Assembly (NCBI GenBank): GCA_038235385.1
Contig: JBBSTY010000027.1
Span: 1 to 31,964 of the forward strand
Direction: 5' to 3'
Origin: JBBSTY01 sp038235385
GTDB taxonomy: Bacteria; Actinomycetota; Acidimicrobiia; Acidimicrobiales; Acidimicrobilacustridaceae
Length of the DNA stretch: 31,964 bases
Under the pieces are notes generated by a model. That model made no database searches, was not told where the DNA came from, and was given only the letters and a program-made list of their open reading frames with translations. Made by a program: the position numbers and the translations under genes. Positions 22,855-30,345 of the stretch are shown here, in pieces. Each line of letters starts with the position of its first letter. Position 1 is the first letter of the stretch.

Positions 22855-22877
22855 ACCCTACCATAAGTAAAGTTACG
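22855..22877 (-). promoter_or_regulatory. AT-rich promoter and possible operator of the flavoprotein gene
   Basis: On the minus strand CCGTAACTTTACTTATGG is followed by TAGGGT. It contains GTAA-CT-TTAC and the wider near-palindrome CCRTAA...TTAYGG. TAGGGT or TATGGT could be the -10 box. Such a low-GC island in a promoter suggests a regulator site, but the protein is unknown. Confidence 0.35.
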
Positions 22878-22921
22878 GCAGGCCGCCCGACCGTGGCGCC
22901 GCCGACGCCGCCTGCCCCCGA

Positions 22922-23803
22922 TCAGTCGGCGATCCGCGCCGCCGCCCGCTCGGCGCGCGCCACGAGGTTGGGCGCGTCGATGCGGTCGCAGATCTCGGCG
23001 AAGGCGTCGGTGGGGCCCGTCCAGGCCAGCTCGTCGACGTCGTCGATCGTGGGGGCGTCGAGCTCCACCGTGGCGATGCGACGGAACAGGAGCGCGAGAT
23101 CGAACTCGCGCTGGAGGGTGGCGGCCAGCTTGGCGCCGCTGCGCACGGTGATGTCCCACTTCCCCGCCGCCTCGGGGATGTTCTCGAGCTTCCCGTAGCG
23201 GGCCAGCACGGCGGCGGCCGACTTGGCCCCCCAGCCCGTGAGGCCGGGAAAGCCGTCGGCGCTGTCGCCCACCACGGCCAGGTAGTCGGGGATCGACGTC
23301 GGCGCCACCCCGAACTTCTCCTTGACCCCCGCCTCGTCGTAGACGACGTCCTTGCGCCGGTCGAGCTGCACCACCCGATCGCCGACCACGCACTGGCCCA
23401 GATCCTTGTCCGGCGTGCAGATGATCACCTGCTCGACGCGGTCGTCGGCAGCGGCGATCGCGGCGGCGGCGCCGAGCGCATCGTCGGCCTCGTACTCGAC
23501 CATGGGGAAGACGACGAACCCTGCCGCCCGCAGCGCGTCCTCGACCAGCGGGAACTGGGCGAGGAGCTCGACGGGCACGCCCGCGCTCGACTTGTACCCC
23601 TCCCAGAGGTCGTTGCGGAACGACTCGATCACGTGGTCGGTGGCGACGCCCACGTGGGTGGCGCCCTGCTCGATCAACTGCAGGACCGTTCCCACCACAC
23701 CCCGGGTGGCGGCCACCTCGTGACCGGCCGCGGTGACGTGTGACGGCGACCCGAAGTGGTAGCGGAAAAGCTCGTAGGTGCCATCGACCAGGTGAACCTT
23801 CAT
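22922..23803 (-). CDS. stand-alone 5'-3' exonuclease (PolA N-terminal type)
   Basis: 293 residues. It resembles the 5'-3' exonuclease/flap endonuclease domain of DNA polymerase I, without the polymerase part. Acidic metal ligands lie in HLVDGTYELFRYHF, VEYEADDALGAAAAI, ICTPDKDLGQCV and LAVVGDSADGFPGLTGWGAKSAAAVLARYG. The last also forms the helix-three-turn-helix that grips DNA. It would cut flaps or RNA primers, as the actinobacterial stand-alone homologues do. The ATG at 23803 begins MKVHLVDG, the normal start of the family. The open frame continues upstream without conservation. Confidence 0.88.
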   Translation of the reverse strand: MKVHLVDGTYELFRYHFGSPSHVTAAGHEVAATRGVVGTVLQLIEQGATHVGVATDHVIESFRNDLWEGYKSSAGVPVELLAQFPLVEDALRAAGFVVFPMVEYEADDALGAAAAIAAADDRVEQVIICTPDKDLGQCVVGDRVVQLDRRKDVVYDEAGVKEKFGVAPTSIPDYLAVVGDSADGFPGLTGWGAKSAAAVLARYGKLENIPEAAGKWDITVRSGAKLAATLQREFDLALLFRRIATVELDAPTIDDVDELAWTGPTDAFAEICDRIDAPNLVARAERAAARIAD

Positions 23804-23900
23804 GTGCCGAGCCTGCCATACCAGGAGCCCACCGACCCGGTGCCGTCGACGCCGCCGCTGCGCCGACGAACGGGTCAACCGGTGGGGGCATCGGGCGGGG

Positions 23901-24143
23901 TCACGGCGTCGAGGAGGGCAGCTCGGGCCAACTGGCGAAGCCGTGGCGCCGAGCGATCACCAACTGCGCGGCGCTCAGCGCGAACGACGACCGCACCGCC
24001 GGCGGTGGCGCACCGTCGGGGTGACGCCTGTCGACCTCGACGAGGGCGACCCGGTCACCGTTGCGGACTCGGCGCTGCAGCTCGCGCGCCTGGGTCCTGA
24101 GCTGCGCGAGATCGGGTTCGGTGGGCAGGGGAACGGTCGACAT
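23901..24143 (-). CDS. 80-residue protein with the DLAQLRxQAxEL...GFASWPEL domain
   Basis: 80 residues. It starts TEPDLAQLRTQARELQRRVRNGD and ends ALSAAQLVIARRHGFASWPEL. This pairing is a common N-terminal module of actinobacterial proteins that continue into ankyrin repeats or other domains. Here the module stands alone and the protein ends six residues after it. A very good ribosome-binding site (GGAAGGAG, 5 nt before the ATG) shows it is expressed as such. It may be a free-standing module or the remains of a longer gene. The 97 bp after it show no further homologous domain. No function can be given. Confidence 0.65.
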   Translation of the reverse strand: MSTVPLPTEPDLAQLRTQARELQRRVRNGDRVALVEVDRRHPDGAPPPAVRSSFALSAAQLVIARRHGFASWPELPSSTP

Positions 24144-24495
24144 GGCGACTCCTTCCGAAGCCTGCGGTCCGCGTCGTCAGGCCGGAGGAGGTTCGCTGGC
24201 CGTGCTGCTCGTGCTCGGGTGGGCTCTGCCCTTCCCGCGGACCCGGGGGCGCCCCGAGCGCCACGTCGAGGGTACCGCGACCGCGACGACGGCGGTGGTG
24301 AGCCCGATGACCCGAACGCCGGTGCCCCGCCCGTGAACGGTGTTAACTTCACCGGGTCGAGGTCGGCACCGGACCTCGGCCACCGGGCGATCGAGCCGTC
24401 GTGAACGTTCGGATCGAACGGGGGATGGTTGGATGTCGGTGCGACGGCCGGCCAGCGAGACCGGCAGCGATCTTCTCCGGGGGGAGCACCAACCG
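24144..24495. other. 352-bp intergenic region before the ABC transporter genes
   Basis: The left end is the ribosome-binding site of the 80-residue protein. The middle (24170-24320) shows no conserved frame or RNA fold that I can support. The right part holds the inverted repeats at 24333-24354, and a TAACTT box at 24344 that could start a leader of about 140 nt for the substrate-binding protein gene. Confidence 0.5.
24333..24354 (+). promoter_or_regulatory. overlapping inverted repeats, candidate operator of the ABC transporter
   Basis: GTGAA (24333) pairs with TTCAC (24348), and CGGTG (24338) pairs with CACCG (24350), around the palindrome GTTAAC. TAACTT at 24344 is a possible -10 box inside the repeat, so a bound protein would block transcription. 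Confidence 0.35.
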
Positions 24496-25878
24496 ATGGC
24501 GACACGCTCGAAGACGACGGCGCCGGGCCGCCCGTGGTGGCGGCCGTCGGTCGCGCTGGTCGCACTCTTCACGGCCACCTCGCTGCTCACGACGGCGTGC
24601 GTCGAACAGGTCGTGATCGTCCAGGGGAGCACACCGGACGGCTCGGGGCCGGCCAACCTCGAGGTCGTCGGCGGCCAGGACACCGGCGACGACAGCGTGG
24701 TGAGCCGCTACGCCGGACAGCAGATGAGCTTCGGCACCGTCCCCGACACGGCGACCGCCGCCGGGACCGACGACCCGATCAAGATCGGCATGATCAACCA
24801 GGAGAACACCCCGCTCGGGAGCTTCCCCGAGCTGCGTCTCGGAGCCGAGGCCGCCGTGGCGTGGATCAACGCCGAGCTCGGTGGCGTGGGGGGCCGGCCG
24901 ATCGAGCTGCACTCGTGCATCACCACCTTCTCGCCGGAGAAGTCGCGGGCATGCGCCCAGGACCTCGTCGAGGCCGACGTCGTCGCCGTCACCCCGGGCA
25001 TCGACATCACCAGCAACGGGTCGATCCCGGTGCTGGAGGAGAACCAGATCCCCTACGTCGGGGGCATCCCCATCAACTTCGACGAGATGCGCTCGCCCAT
25101 CTCGTTCCAGTTCAGCGGCGGGATCCCCGGCGCCTTCACCGCCTTCGCCTACGACGCCGCCACCCGGCTCCACGCCAAGAAGGTGGCCGTCGCCTACGGC
25201 GACTTCGCGTCCATCAAGGCGGCCGGGGTCGACTACGGCATCGGCACCCTGCGCAAGCTCGGGGTCACCGATGTGGCCGACATCCCGTTCCCCATCACCA
25301 CGACGGACTTCCTCCCCGTGCTCACCAAGGCCAACGAGGGCAACCCCGACGCCATCTTCCTCGGGGCGGCCGACACGGCGTGTGCGCCGGCGATGAAGAC
25401 GGCGCACGAGCTCGGGATCACCGCCACCATCTACCTCGTCGGTTCGTGCGCCTCACCGACCATCGCCGACCAGATCGGCGCGGACGCCGTCGACGGACGC
25501 ATCTTCAACATCGAGGGCCCGAACGGGGCCGACGACCCCGAGTCCGACATCTACTTCGACGCGGTCGCCCGCTACGGCGACCCGCAGCTCTCGGCGGCCA
25601 CGGCGGCCACGGTCAGCTTCCGTGGCGTGATGAACCTCTACGCCGCGCTCGTCGAGCTCGGCCCCGACGACATCTCCCGGGAATCGATCCTCGGGCACCT
25701 CCGGGCGGCGAAGGACCACCCCAGCTTCACCGGCCACCCGTACACCTGCGACGGCCAACAGATGCCCGACCTGCCCTCGCTCTGCGCGCCCCAGCAGATC
25801 CTCGTCCAGCGTCAGGGCGACACGATCGTGCCGGTCACCGACTGGATCGACGTCCCCGGGTTGGTGAAGTCGGAGTGA
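24496..25878 (+). CDS. branched-chain amino acid-type ABC transporter substrate-binding lipoprotein
   Basis: 460 residues. A basic start, a hydrophobic stretch and the lipobox LLTTAC give lipidated Cys35. The mature protein has the type I periplasmic-binding fold of LivK-like proteins: IKIGMINQENTPLGSFPELRLGAEAAVAWINAELGGVGGRPIEL, then VAVTPGIDITSNGSIPVLEENQIPYVGG and KKVAVAYGDFASIKAAGVDYGIGTLRKLGV. Family members bind amino acids, but also urea, amides or aromatic acids, so the ligand is not certain. The ATG at 24496 has GGGGGAG 9 nt upstream. An earlier ATG at 24433 would put 21 polar residues before the signal peptide. It is followed after 28 bp by the fused permease gene. Confidence 0.88.
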   Translation: MATRSKTTAPGRPWWRPSVALVALFTATSLLTTACVEQVVIVQGSTPDGSGPANLEVVGGQDTGDDSVVSRYAGQQMSFGTVPDTATAAGTDDPIKIGMINQENTPLGSFPELRLGAEAAVAWINAELGGVGGRPIELHSCITTFSPEKSRACAQDLVEADVVAVTPGIDITSNGSIPVLEENQIPYVGGIPINFDEMRSPISFQFSGGIPGAFTAFAYDAATRLHAKKVAVAYGDFASIKAAGVDYGIGTLRKLGVTDVADIPFPITTTDFLPVLTKANEGNPDAIFLGAADTACAPAMKTAHELGITATIYLVGSCASPTIADQIGADAVDGRIFNIEGPNGADDPESDIYFDAVARYGDPQLSAATAATVSFRGVMNLYAALVELGPDDISRESILGHLRAAKDHPSFTGHPYTCDGQQMPDLPSLCAPQQILVQRQGDTIVPVTDWIDVPGLVKSE

Positions 25879-25906
25879 GCCACCGCGCCCCCATCGGCGT
25901 GCGTCG

Positions 25907-27904
25907 ATGAGCTCGCACCTCCAGTATCTGCTCCTCGGCACCGGGGCCGGCGCGGTCATCGCCGCGCTCGCGCTCGGCATCGTGCTCACCTACCGGGCGT
26001 CGGGCGTGGTGAACTTCGCCCACGCCGCCATGGGCATGTTCCTCGCGTACACCTACGGCACGCTCCGCCAATCCGCCGAGGTGCTCAACCCGCTGCTGAT
26101 CGGGCCGAGCCGCATCCCACTGGTTCCGGCGTGCGCCACCGACATCGCCGACGCCACGTGCACCTACCGGTTCGCGCCCGCCACCGCCTTCGCGATCACG
26201 ATGGGCCTCGCCGCGCTGTACGGACTCGCCATCTACCTCCTCGCGTTCCGACCGCTGCGCTCGGCGCCGACGCTCGCCAAGGTGGTCGCCTCGCTCGGCC
26301 TGTTCCTGTACCTCCTCGCCATCGCCAACATGCGCATCGGGAGCCAGGGCGCCGCGCTGTCGCTCCCCGAGAACCTCCTGCCCAGCTCGGTGGTCCACGT
26401 GCTCGGCGTCGACCTCCAACAGGATCGACTCTGGCTGGCGCTGGTGGTCCTCATCGTCACCGTCGCGCTCGCCGCTCTGTACCGCTTCACCCGGTTCGGT
26501 CTGGCCACCCGAGCGGCCGCCGAGAGCGAGAAGGGCGCGGTGTTGCTCGGCATCTCGCCCGATCGCGTCGCCGCGATCAACTGGATGCTCGGGACCATGC
26601 TCGCGGGCGGGGCGGTCATCCTGTTCGCCCCCATCACCAGCATCAACCCGGCCACGACGAGCCTCCTGTTCGTCCCGGCGTTGGCCGCTGCGCTCATCGC
26701 CCGGTTCCGCTCCTTCGTCGTCACCGCCGCCGCCGGGCTCGCCATCGGCATGTTCCAGTCCGAGATCGCCAACGTGCACGGCAGCCTGTCGTGGCTCCCG
26801 CAGGTGAACTGGCAGGCGGGGCTCCCGTTCCTCATCATCATCGCCACCATGGCGATCCGCGGCGACGCCCTACCCATCCGGGGCACGCTCGGCCACGGGC
26901 ACTTCCCGACCTCGCCCCGGCCGCGCCACGTGGCCGGGTGGATCGGCCTCCTCACCGTCTCCGGCGTCGTCGCGCTGCTCCTGGTCGACAGCATGTGGCG
27001 CGGCGCCATCATCGTGTCCGCCACGACGGCGGTGATCGCCCTCTCGGTCGTCGTGCTCACCGGCTACGTCGGCCAGATCTCGTTGATGCCGATGGCGCTC
27101 GCCGGCATCAGCGCCTTCGCCATGGTGCGCTTCACCGCCGATTGGCAGATCCCGTTCCCCATCGCGCCGTTGCTGGCCGGCCTCCTCGCCGTCGTGATCG
27201 GCGTCATCGTCGGGCTCCCGGCGGTCCGCGTCCGTGGCATGAACCTCGCCATCGCCACGCTCGCGGCCGCCACCGCGATCGAAGAGCTGATCCTCAAGTG
27301 GTCGTGGTTCACGGGCGGTGAGCAGGGCAGCACCGTCGCCTCGCCCAGCCTCTTCGGCGTGGACCTCGGCATCTCCGCTCCGGGTTCGGCCAACAACCGG
27401 GCCGCGTTCGGCATCGTCTGCCTGGTGGTGCTGGCACTCGTCGCGCTGCTCGTGGCGAACCTCCGATCCAGCCCCACGGGCCTGCACTGGCTCGGCGTGC
27501 GGGCCAACGAGCGCGCGGCAGCATCGGTCGGGACCGACGTGACCCGCACCAAGCTCACGGCGTTCGCGATCTCGTCGTTCATCGCCGGGATCGGCGGCGC
27601 GCTGTACGCGTACGGCCATCCGAACCTGTCCGCCGGTTCGTTCACCATCTTCGCATCGCTGGCGCTCATCGCCCTCGTGTACCTGGGTGGCATCGCCAGC
27701 ATCGCCGGCGCGATCGTGGCCGGGGTCCTCGCCGAAGGCGGCATCGCCAGCGCCGGCCAGACCGGTTCGCAGACCCAGTTCGCCATCAGCGGCCTCGCCC
27801 TCATCGCCGTGGCGATCCTCTACCCCAACGGCATCTCGGGCGCCCTCTACGCGCTCCGCGACCGCCTCTCCCGCCGGCGACATCCCACCCGCCCCGCCAC
27901 CTGA
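25907..27904 (+). CDS. fused LivH-LivM-type ABC transporter permease
   Basis: 665 residues. The first half (about 1-330) is LivH-like: YRASGVVNFAHAAMGMF, then the coupling loop GLATRAAAESEKGAVLLGISPDRVAAINW. The second half (about 340-655) is LivM-like: LTGYVGQISLMPMALAGISAF, GLPAVRVRGMNLAIATLA, then GLHWLGVRANERAAASVGTDVTRTKLTAFAISSFIAGIGGALYAY. Each half has about eight membrane helices. It should form the membrane channel of the transporter with the lipoprotein upstream. In most bacteria the two halves are separate genes. No LivG or LivF ATPase follows, so the ATPases must be encoded elsewhere. A 50-bp palindromic element begins right after its stop codon. Confidence 0.9.
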   Translation: MSSHLQYLLLGTGAGAVIAALALGIVLTYRASGVVNFAHAAMGMFLAYTYGTLRQSAEVLNPLLIGPSRIPLVPACATDIADATCTYRFAPATAFAITMGLAALYGLAIYLLAFRPLRSAPTLAKVVASLGLFLYLLAIANMRIGSQGAALSLPENLLPSSVVHVLGVDLQQDRLWLALVVLIVTVALAALYRFTRFGLATRAAAESEKGAVLLGISPDRVAAINWMLGTMLAGGAVILFAPITSINPATTSLLFVPALAAALIARFRSFVVTAAAGLAIGMFQSEIANVHGSLSWLPQVNWQAGLPFLIIIATMAIRGDALPIRGTLGHGHFPTSPRPRHVAGWIGLLTVSGVVALLLVDSMWRGAIIVSATTAVIALSVVVLTGYVGQISLMPMALAGISAFAMVRFTADWQIPFPIAPLLAGLLAVVIGVIVGLPAVRVRGMNLAIATLAAATAIEELILKWSWFTGGEQGSTVASPSLFGVDLGISAPGSANNRAAFGIVCLVVLALVALLVANLRSSPTGLHWLGVRANERAAASVGTDVTRTKLTAFAISSFIAGIGGALYAYGHPNLSAGSFTIFASLALIALVYLGGIASIAGAIVAGVLAEGGIASAGQTGSQTQFAISGLALIAVAILYPNGISGALYALRDRLSRRRHPTRPAT

Positions 27905-27954
27905 CGAAATTGCAGCGGTGGAACACCGCATTGGTGCTGAGCACCGCAATTTCG
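27905..27954 (+). repeat. 50-bp palindromic element, copy 1
   Basis: The ends CGAAATTGC and GCAATTTCG pair over 9 bp. Inside lie two hairpins, GCGGTG-GAA-CACCGC and GGTGC-TGA-GCACC, giving a three-way-junction shape. It starts at the base after the livHM stop codon. It is 45/50 identical to the reverse complement of copy 3 and 42/50 to copy 2. Confidence 0.9.
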
Positions 27955-27976
27955 GGGTGGTCGGGGGGTCGTCGAT

Positions 27977-27982
27977 TAGCGT
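27977..27982 (+). promoter_or_regulatory. -10 box of the L7/L12-like gene
   Basis: TAGCGT lies 23 bp after copy 1 of the 50-bp element and 6 nt before a GTG at 27989. It gives either a leaderless start there or a 60-nt leader for ATG 28049. Confidence 0.45.
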
Positions 27983-28048
27983 TCGGGCGTGGCGCGTTCT
28001 GAACCCCACCACGGTGCCGCTCGCTGCGGCGAAGACCCAGGAACTCGC

Positions 28049-28279
28049 ATGACCGACGCCGAGCGCCAACTGAACGAACGACTCGAACGACTCGAGCTCC
28101 AGGTCCAACGCCTCGCCGAGCACCTCGACCTGAACTCCGACGACGACGGCCTCGCCGCCCCACCCGACGTCGTCGACCTCGCCCGTGCCGGCCGACGCCT
28201 CGAGGCGATCAAGCTCTACGGCACCCTCACCGGCGCCGACATCAGCACCGCCACCAGCATCGTCAACGCCATCATCTGA
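28049..28279 (+). CDS. small coiled-coil protein with an L7/L12 C-terminal-like motif
   Basis: 76 residues. A heptad-like stretch (ERQLNERLERLELQVQRLAEHL) is followed by an acidic linker. It ends in DLARAGRRLEAIKLYGTLTGADISTATSIVNAII, which resembles the C-terminal domain of ribosomal protein L7/L12 (xxKxxAIKxxRxxTGLGLKEAKxxVE), although the key LKEAK turn is replaced. Such free-standing L7/L12-like proteins are seen in actinobacteria without a known role. ATG 28049 has AGGAA 5 nt upstream. GTG 27989 would add 20 residues and fits a leaderless start. It is flanked by copies 1 and 2 of the 50-bp element, the latter starting at the base after its stop. Confidence 0.65.
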   Translation: MTDAERQLNERLERLELQVQRLAEHLDLNSDDDGLAAPPDVVDLARAGRRLEAIKLYGTLTGADISTATSIVNAII

Positions 28280-28329
28280 CGACATTGCAGCGGTGGATCA
28301 CCCCATCGCCGCTGAGCGCTGCAATTTCG
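28280..28329 (+). repeat. 50-bp palindromic element, copy 2
   Basis: Same length and order as copy 1. The outer stem CGACATTGCAGC/GCTGCAATTTCG pairs over 12 bp with one mismatch, and the inner hairpins are GGTG-GAT-CACC and CGC-TGA-GCG. The T-A pair at element positions 31 and 39 of the other copies is C-G here, a compensatory change. It lies between the convergent L7/L12-like and epi genes. Confidence 0.9.
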
Positions 28330-28384
28330 GAGCGGTGCTGGGCGGTGTGGAGCGGTGTGGGGTTCGGAGGCGATCGTCGCGGGG

Positions 28385-28861
28385 TTATTCCTGGACGAGT
28401 TCGATGAGGGTCCCGAACGCGGTCTTGGGATGGATGAACGCGACGGTGGTGCCGCGCGAGCCGGGGCGAGGGGCTTCATCGATGACCCGGCCGCCCTGAG
28501 CCTTGACGGACTCCAGCGCCTTGGCGCAGTCGGCCACGCGGTAGCCGATGTGGTGGAGGCCCTCGCCCTTCTTCTCCAGGTACTTGGCAACCGGTGAGTC
28601 GTCTCGGGTTGGGGTGAGCAGCTGGATGTAGGACTCGGCCACCTTGAGCAAGGCCTCCTCGACGCCGTCGCTCTCGACGACCTCGCGGTGGTCGACCACG
28701 GCGCCGAACGTCTCGCGGTAGTAATCGATGGCGTCGCCCAGGTCGTTCACCGCGATGGCGACGTGGTCGATCTCAATGAGCAGACCCTCGACCTCGGCCG
28801 ATTCCTGGGAGAGGTCGTCCTTCTCGCCATCTTCGTTGGGGTTGCGGGCGGTGAGCGGCAT
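28385..28861 (-). CDS. epi: methylmalonyl-CoA/ethylmalonyl-CoA epimerase
   Basis: 158 residues of the VOC (glyoxalase-like) fold. It inverts the alpha carbon of methylmalonyl-CoA or ethylmalonyl-CoA. Metal ligands are His33 in IDHVAIAVNDL, His103/104 in GLHHIGYRV and Glu154 in GTLIELVQE. RPGSRGTTVAFIHPKTAFGTLIEL is the typical end of the family. An acidic N-terminal extension of about 28 residues is longer than usual. GGAGG lies 4 nt before the ATG at 28861. It stands downstream of ccr, so epimerisation of ethylmalonyl-CoA in the ethylmalonyl-CoA pathway is likely. The same enzyme normally serves propionate breakdown as well. Confidence 0.9.
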   Translation of the reverse strand: MPLTARNPNEDGEKDDLSQESAEVEGLLIEIDHVAIAVNDLGDAIDYYRETFGAVVDHREVVESDGVEEALLKVAESYIQLLTPTRDDSPVAKYLEKKGEGLHHIGYRVADCAKALESVKAQGGRVIDEAPRPGSRGTTVAFIHPKTAFGTLIELVQE

Positions 28862-28915
28862 GGCTCCTCCATCAGGGTCTTCGTGGCGGTCACGACGGTA
28901 GTGGCCCGGTCCACC

Positions 28916-28965
28916 CGAAATTGCAGTGCTCAGCAGCAATGGGGTGTCCCACAGCTGCAATTTCG
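28916..28965 (-). repeat. 50-bp palindromic element, copy 3 (inverted)
   Basis: CGAAATTGCAG pairs perfectly with CTGCAATTTCG over 11 bp. Read on the minus strand it aligns without gaps to copies 1 and 2. It lies between the ccr stop and the epi start, in the middle of a likely two-gene unit. Confidence 0.9.
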
Positions 28966-29000
28966 TGGGGTGGTGGGGGGATGTCCGATGTGGTGGTCGG

Positions 29001-30338
29001 TCAGGCGAAGCGGCGGACGAGGGTGATCTTGTCCTCGCCGACCTCGGCCCGGAACTCGGGGTCGGTGATGCCGAGCCCCTCCTCGGGCGCCAGGCACAGC
29101 ACGCCGAGCTTGCCCTCGTGCATGTTCTTGTGGACCTGGAACGCGGCCTCGCCGGTGTCGTCGAGGGTGAACACCTTGGAGAGCATGGGCTGGATCTTGC
29201 CGTCGCAGATCAACTGGTTGGCTTCCCACGCCTCCTTGTAGTTGGCGAAGTGGCTCGAGAGGATGCTCTTCAACTTCATCCACAGGTGGCGGTTGTCGTA
29301 CTCGATCATGTAGCCGCTGGTGGCGGCGCAGGTGACGATCTTGCCGCCGCGGGCGGTGACGAACACCGAGGCGCCGAAGGTCTGGCGTCCGGGGTGCTCG
29401 AAGACGGTGTCGACGTCGCGGCCGATGAGGCCACGGATGTCCTTGCCGAGGCGGCGCCACTCCTTCTCGTCCTGGTGGAACTCGTCGGCCCAGAACTGGT
29501 ACCCCTTCTCCTTGCGGTTGATCACCGCCTCGCAGCCCATCTCGCGCAGGAGCTCAGCCTTCGATTCGGACGAGACGACACCGACCGGGGTGCCGCCGCC
29601 GTTGAGCACGTACTGCACGGCGTACCCGCCGATGCCACCGGTGGCGCCCCAGATGAGCACGGCTTCGCCCTGGGTGAGATCGCCGGCGTGCGGCGAGACG
29701 ATCATGCGGTAGCTCGTGGAGTTGCACAGGCCGTTGACCGCTGACTCCTCCCACGTGAGGTGGGCGGGCTTGGGCATGAGCTGGTTGGCCTTGACCACGG
29801 TGAGGTCGGCGAGGCCGCCGAAGTTGGTCTCGAAGCCCCAGATCCGCTGGTTGTCGGCGAGCATCGAGTCGTCGTGGGCCGACGGGTCCTGGTCGTCGAC
29901 GTGGTTGCACTGGATGGTGACGCGGTCGCCCGGCTTCCACTTGCGCACGGCCGAACCGACCCGCAGCACCACACCCGAGCCGTCGGAGCCGACCACGTGG
30001 TAGGGCAGATCGTGGCGTGCGCCCCAGGTGGACTCCCGACCGAGGCGCTCCAGGAACCCGAAGGTGGGCAGCGGCTCGAAGATCGACGTCCACACGGTGT
30101 TGAAGTTGATCGAGCTGGCCATCACGGCCACGACCGCTTCGTCGGGCGCCAGTTCGGGCACCGCCACCTCGCCGATCCGGAGCGACTTGCGGGGGTCCTT
30201 GTCGGGCGAGTCGAGACCCTCGAACATGGCGATGTCGTCCTTGCGGACGAAGGCGGCACGGTACGACTCCGGCAGAGGCAGGTTGGCGAGGTCGTCGCCC
30301 GATGCGCCGGACTGGATGGCTTCGAGGATCTGCTGCAT
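29001..30338 (-). CDS. ccr: crotonyl-CoA carboxylase/reductase
   Basis: 445 residues from ATG 30338. It carries out the NADPH-dependent reductive carboxylation of crotonyl-CoA to ethylmalonyl-CoA, the key step of the ethylmalonyl-CoA pathway for acetate or C2 assimilation. It also makes extender units in polyketide producers. It is a medium-chain reductase family member: SSINFNTVWTSIFEP, the long Ccr-specific stretch RIWGFETNFGGLADLTVVKANQL, the nucleotide site LIWGATGGIGGYAVQYVLNGGG and the tail region FEHPGRQTFGASVFVTARGGKIVTCAATSGY. These long Ccr-type inserts separate it from plain quinone reductases. TACGTT ends 7 nt before ATG 30338 (leaderless). TTG 30347 is a less likely start. Confidence 0.93.
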   Translation of the reverse strand: MQQILEAIQSGASGDDLANLPLPESYRAAFVRKDDIAMFEGLDSPDKDPRKSLRIGEVAVPELAPDEAVVAVMASSINFNTVWTSIFEPLPTFGFLERLGRESTWGARHDLPYHVVGSDGSGVVLRVGSAVRKWKPGDRVTIQCNHVDDQDPSAHDDSMLADNQRIWGFETNFGGLADLTVVKANQLMPKPAHLTWEESAVNGLCNSTSYRMIVSPHAGDLTQGEAVLIWGATGGIGGYAVQYVLNGGGTPVGVVSSESKAELLREMGCEAVINRKEKGYQFWADEFHQDEKEWRRLGKDIRGLIGRDVDTVFEHPGRQTFGASVFVTARGGKIVTCAATSGYMIEYDNRHLWMKLKSILSSHFANYKEAWEANQLICDGKIQPMLSKVFTLDDTGEAAFQVHKNMHEGKLGVLCLAPEEGLGITDPEFRAEVGEDKITLVRRFA

Positions 30339-30345
30339 GGCCGAC

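Noticed and set aside
25907..27904. The permease as two genes joined by a sequencing error
   Set aside because: The frame runs through the linker (about residues 320-345) without a stop or a frame change, and the linker reads as normal protein.
27905..28965. The three 50-bp elements as a CRISPR array
   Set aside because: Spacings are 325 and 586 bp, one copy is inverted, genes lie between them and no cas gene is present.
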